From contig NZ_JBOIUB010000008.1 in assembly GCF_050749885.1 (NCBI RefSeq), positions 227,975 through 291,974 of the forward strand: a stretch of 64,000 bases of DNA, written 5' to 3'. The DNA is from Zooshikella sp050749885. Its GTDB lineage: Bacteria; Pseudomonadota; Gammaproteobacteria; Pseudomonadales; Zooshikellaceae. Below the pieces are notes generated by a model. That model worked only from the letters and a program-made list of their open reading frames with translations, ran no database searches and had not been told where the DNA came from. A program made the translations under genes and the position numbers. This document shows, in pieces, positions 61,521 through 64,000 of the stretch. Positions within the stretch are counted from its first letter, which is position 1; each line of letters begins with the position of its first letter.

Positions 61521-62389
61521 GTATGGCTAGCCGCAAACTGACGTTTTCTAATGTGGTGTTATGCTTAGGGTTGTTATTTCTTTACTTACCCATGTTTATT
61601 CTCGTCCTTTATTCTTTTAATGCTTCTAAGCTTGTTACTGTTTGGGCTGGATTCTCTGGTAAATGGTATGTCGAACTCTTTGCAGATGACCAGCTTATGT
61701 CCGCTGTTTGGATGAGCTTGAGGATTGCATTTTTTAGTTCATGTATGGCCGTCATTTTAGGCACGATGGCGGCCTTTGTGATGACGCGTTTCCATCGTTT
61801 TCGAGGTAAGCCTCTATTTAGTGGAATGATTACTGCCCCTCTCGTTATGCCTGATGTGATCACTGGTTTATCATTACTATTACTCTTTGTTGCTATGTCA
61901 CAACTCATTGGCTGGCCTGCAGAGCGAGGCATGTTAACCATATGGATTGCCCATGTAACCTTTTCCTCGGCGTATGTTGCAGTAGTAGTTTCGTCACGCT
62001 TAAGGGAAGTTGATACCTCCATTGAGGAGGCTGCAATGGATTTGGGTGCAACGCCCTTTAAAACATTTTTCCTTATTACTATCCCGGTCATTGCACCTGC
62101 AATCGCTGCAGGGTGGTTGCTGGCATTTACTCTTTCTCTAGATGACTTGGTTATTGCAAGTTTTGTTTCTGGTCCTGGCTCTACAACATTACCTATGGTG
62201 GTTTTTTCATCGGTTAGGCTTGGCGTTAGCCCTAAAATAAATGCATTAGCCACACTTTTTATTCTGGTTGTGTCTTTTGCTGCCTTCATTGCATGGTGGT
62301 TGGCGAGACGAGCTGAAGCAAGGAGGCGTAGCCCGATTCGTACTGAAGAGGAAGTAAACTGGACAAACCATTTATCGAATCAGCCATAA
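61517..62389 (+). CDS. potI: Putrescine ABC transporter permease PotI
   Basis: Second permease subunit, 290 residues, six membrane helices: FSNVVLCLGLLFLYLPMFIL, MSLRIAFFSSCMAVILGTMA, MPDVITGLSLLLLFVAMSQL and LATLFILVVSFAAFIAWWLA among them. The EAA loop reads EEAAMDLGATPFKTFFLITI. The order potF-potG-potH-potI is as in E. coli. ATG 61517 overlaps potH; ATG 61523 is a close alternative. Charged tail RRAEARRRSPIRTEEEVNWT at the C-terminus. Last gene of the unit, with a strong hairpin about 90 bases on. Confidence 0.94.
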   Translation: MSMASRKLTFSNVVLCLGLLFLYLPMFILVLYSFNASKLVTVWAGFSGKWYVELFADDQLMSAVWMSLRIAFFSSCMAVILGTMAAFVMTRFHRFRGKPLFSGMITAPLVMPDVITGLSLLLLFVAMSQLIGWPAERGMLTIWIAHVTFSSAYVAVVVSSRLREVDTSIEEAAMDLGATPFKTFFLITIPVIAPAIAAGWLLAFTLSLDDLVIASFVSGPGSTTLPMVVFSSVRLGVSPKINALATLFILVVSFAAFIAWWLARRAEARRRSPIRTEEEVNWTNHLSNQP

Positions 62390-62778
62390 GCTGAATTAAA
62401 TAGGATAATGGATTATAAAAAATGCCATTATTGATTATAGGAAAATAAGCTGTAAAAAATATTAACTCGCGAAGAATATAAGCCCCATTAAAATTTTTTA
62501 ATGGGGCTTATTAATAATTAGCTTTTTTTATAGAAGAATAAGTTAACGCGAAGACTTATTTGTTAAGGTGGCATTAAGTAAAAAGCGTTAATGATTTTAG
62601 CTCTAAGTATCAGTCTGTTACAAATACCAATGGATTTTAAATAAATAGCACAGTACTGAGTTTTCTCACATTAAAAAATAATTTGTTTAGTGATGCAGAG
62701 CATAACCTTATTAATCAAGGATGAATTATTAATGAGGCAATAGGTCTATTTGTAAAGGTTAGACTTAGAGGAAAAATC
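62390..62778. other. Intergenic region with the potI terminator
   Basis: 389 bases with no gene; holds the hairpin at 62479-62510 and presumably the promoter of the next gene. Confidence 0.5.
62479..62510. terminator. Strong terminator hairpin after potFGHI
   Basis: TAAGCCCCATTAAA (62479-62492) pairs perfectly with TTTAATGGGGCTTA (62497-62510) around a four-base loop. The stem has A/T-rich bases, and a T run follows a little later; it can act on both strands. Confidence 0.82.
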
Positions 62779-63579
62779 ATGAAAAAGTGGCTTCTGATGC
62801 TTTTAGGCGCAGCGCCACTAATGGCATTTGCTGCTCAAAAATCTAATGAGCTGGTAAATATCGTTAAAGAGCAACCGTTAAGATCAGTTTCAGTTGCCGC
62901 GCCTGAAAGAGACAAATTTAGTCGTAAAGATGGTTCGGGTTTTTATTGGGAATTACTAAAGACTATATACGAACCACTTGGTATTGAGTTAAAACATCTT
63001 AGTATGCCTTCCGCTCGAGCACTTAAAATAGCTGACCAGAAATACCAGCTACTTGATGGGTTAATTGCCCAGCCTAAGTTGACGAGTTATGACCTGCTAT
63101 TACCCAAATACGCCACTCATACAGAAAAGGTGAGTGTTGTATATAAGAAACGGGTCATTTGGAAATGGACAGGTAAGGCTTTACTTAGAAATAGGATAGT
63201 AACCTGGCCAGTCGGTATGAACTTTGTTGAAAAAGATAAAAGAAACTTTAGGTTACGAGAGTTTAAAACGAACAAGGAAGCTATTGAGTTGGTTGATACT
63301 GGTAAGGTTCACTTCTTGATTGATAAGTCTTATAAAATTCGGGAGCTGTTTGAGTCGGGGGTGTTGGATAAGGAAAGGTTTGAGGTGGCAGACTTTGAAA
63401 GTGAGCAGGATGCCTTTATTGCATTTGTTAATCGGGATCATTCTCGTTATCTGATAAAGATATTCAATACAAGGATCGAAGAGCTGTTCAAGGTAGGTAA
63501 ACTACAAGCGCTTTATGATAAGTGGAATATCCCCATGCCAAAAAGCTTAAAGACGCAACTGACAGTGAACGATACGTGA
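62779..63579 (+). CDS. Periplasmic amino-acid-type substrate-binding protein
   Basis: A 266-residue exported protein: signal peptide WLLMLLGAAPLMAFA then AQ. The mature region, YWELLKTIYEPLGIELKHLS, SARALKIADQKYQLLDGLIA and FNTRIEELFKVGKLQALYDK followed by WNIPMP, has the two-lobed layout of SBP_bac_3 proteins that bind polar amino acids. It lacks the tight consensus of true transporter receptors and no permease genes adjoin, so it may be one of the many stand-alone periplasmic solute receptors in this group of bacteria. Ligand unknown. AGAGGAAAAATC precedes the ATG. Confidence 0.72.
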   Translation: MKKWLLMLLGAAPLMAFAAQKSNELVNIVKEQPLRSVSVAAPERDKFSRKDGSGFYWELLKTIYEPLGIELKHLSMPSARALKIADQKYQLLDGLIAQPKLTSYDLLLPKYATHTEKVSVVYKKRVIWKWTGKALLRNRIVTWPVGMNFVEKDKRNFRLREFKTNKEAIELVDTGKVHFLIDKSYKIRELFESGVLDKERFEVADFESEQDAFIAFVNRDHSRYLIKIFNTRIEELFKVGKLQALYDKWNIPMPKSLKTQLTVNDT

Positions 63580-63720
63580 TGTAACTTCTTACCACGCTGT
63601 TTTGGGATAAAAAGTAATAGAGCATCTATTGTTTGATCGTTTTTTATACAGTTGCTGGTGAGTGTACTTCTATTATGATGTTACACCTGCCTTCTTATGT
63701 AAGATTTGTTGAAAATTCAA

Positions 63721-63748
63721 TTGACATAGTCTGCAAATAGCTTATACT
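63721..63748 (+). promoter_or_regulatory. Promoter 1 of a probable rRNA operon
   Basis: TTGACA (63721-63726), a 16-base spacer and TATACT (63743-63748), followed by the GC-rich GCGCCCC. The GC-rich stretch at the start site is typical of promoters under stringent control, such as those of rRNA operons. Confidence 0.75.
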
Positions 63749-63875
63749 GCGCCCCACTTCAGCGGTAACGGTTTTCAAGCCTCCGACGCAGCAAGTTAAC
63801 CCCTTAGTTTAAAAGGCGGTTAGCGATTGATACGCGTCAAACGTCGTTTAACAAGATGACGGAAAAAAGGAGGGG

Positions 63876-63903
63876 TTGACAAAGTTACCCAGTGCGCTAG
63901 AAT
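63876..63903 (+). promoter_or_regulatory. Promoter 2 of a probable rRNA operon
   Basis: TTGACA (63876-63881), a 16-base spacer and TAGAAT (63898-63903), followed by GCGCGGCCGC. Near-consensus boxes with a GC-rich discriminator. Confidence 0.82.
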
Positions 63904-63966
63904 GCGCGGCCGCTGAGAGGCGAGTTGAGGTGTGTTTGAGCTTGAAAATAAAGTTTAAAACACGGC

Positions 63967-63994
63967 TTGACAAAACAAGGCGAGGCAGTAGAAT
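63967..63994 (+). promoter_or_regulatory. Promoter 3 of a probable rRNA operon
   Basis: TTGACA (63967-63972), a 16-base spacer and TAGAAT (63989-63994), followed by AGCCGG at the window end. It is 91 bases after promoter 2 and has the same box set. Confidence 0.82.
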
Positions 63995-64000
63995 AGCCGG

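Larger units (their letters stand above)
63580..64000. other. Promoter region of a downstream stable-RNA operon
   Basis: 420 bases with no protein gene. It carries three stacked strong promoters described separately, and the transcribed gene lies past the window edge. Confidence 0.7.

Noticed and set aside
61609..62289. 226-codon open frame on the minus strand
   Set aside because: It lies wholly inside potI, whose protein is clearly recognisable on the plus strand. The antisense product matches no family and has no ribosome-binding site.
1..64000. Search for tRNA genes, CRISPR arrays and insertion sequences
   Set aside because: No T-arm-like GGTTCRANTCC with a matching cloverleaf, no spaced direct repeats and no transposase frame were found.

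Overview
The window looks like a chromosome segment of a marine gammaproteobacterium of the Oceanospirillales type. This rests on the overall gene families (YeaG/YeaH/SpoVR operon, RbbA exporter, Pseudomonas-type TrpS, Lrp, PotFGHI) and an AT-leaning base composition; Zooshikella or Spartinivicinus-like bacteria are my guess, not a proof. Most of it is ordinary chromosome, interrupted by accessory patches. It ends in three stacked strong promoters that probably drive an rRNA operon lying just beyond base 64000.

Layout. Bases 1-383 hold the 5' end of a secreted GH15 glucoamylase (minus strand, cut by the window edge). A ubiquinone-type flavin hydroxylase, a small winged-helix protein and an RsmB/RsmF-like rRNA methyltransferase follow, separated by long AT-rich gaps. 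From 5989 to 9396 lie an SdiA-regulated-family protein, a carotenoid oxygenase and glutamate racemase. From 9516 to 15286 come PuuC-type and Sad-type aldehyde dehydrogenases, a lone DUF47/PhoU-like protein, alanine racemase and a divergent Lrp. A three-gene 2-oxoacid dehydrogenase operon (E1 alpha, E1 beta, E2; 16205-19391) is preceded by a possible 12-codon leader peptide and a long hairpin. The stress operon prkA-yeaH-spoVR (19506-24256), a lipoprotein, trpS, a Tat-exported PhoD phosphatase and a YhiI-RbbA-YhhJ exporter follow.

Accessory part. Bases 34683-38972 pair a periplasmic binding protein with a 1072-residue membrane hybrid histidine kinase ending in a receiver and a LytTR-like DNA-binding domain. 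Bases 39087-45590 form a cluster of exported proteins: a Vps62-like protein, a metallo-beta-lactamase-fold hydrolase, a choice-of-anchor I beta-propeller and an NLP/NPP1 cytolysin with the intact GHRHDWE motif. The Vps62 and NLP proteins share a recognisable core around a DWEHV motif. Bases 45765-50707 encode a complete bacterial RNA-repair cassette (Pnkp, Hen1, RlaP-like nucleotidyltransferase). Bases 51979-54234 look like a remnant of a Mu-like prophage (small membrane protein, Mor-family activator, S24 repressor with two operators straddling a -10 box). A secreted astacin protease with a lectin tail follows.

The right end (56680-62389) is a polyamine unit: gamma-glutamylputrescine synthetase followed by the putrescine ABC transporter potFGHI. 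PuuC and Sad, encoded about 45 kb to the left, would supply two later steps from gamma-glutamylputrescine to succinate; the oxidase, the gamma-Glu-GABA hydrolase and the transaminase are not in the window. Several repeats and hairpins were seen, including two members of a palindromic MITE-like family (1087-1154 and 42409-42536). No tRNA genes, complete rRNA genes, CRISPR arrays or intact insertion sequences were found.
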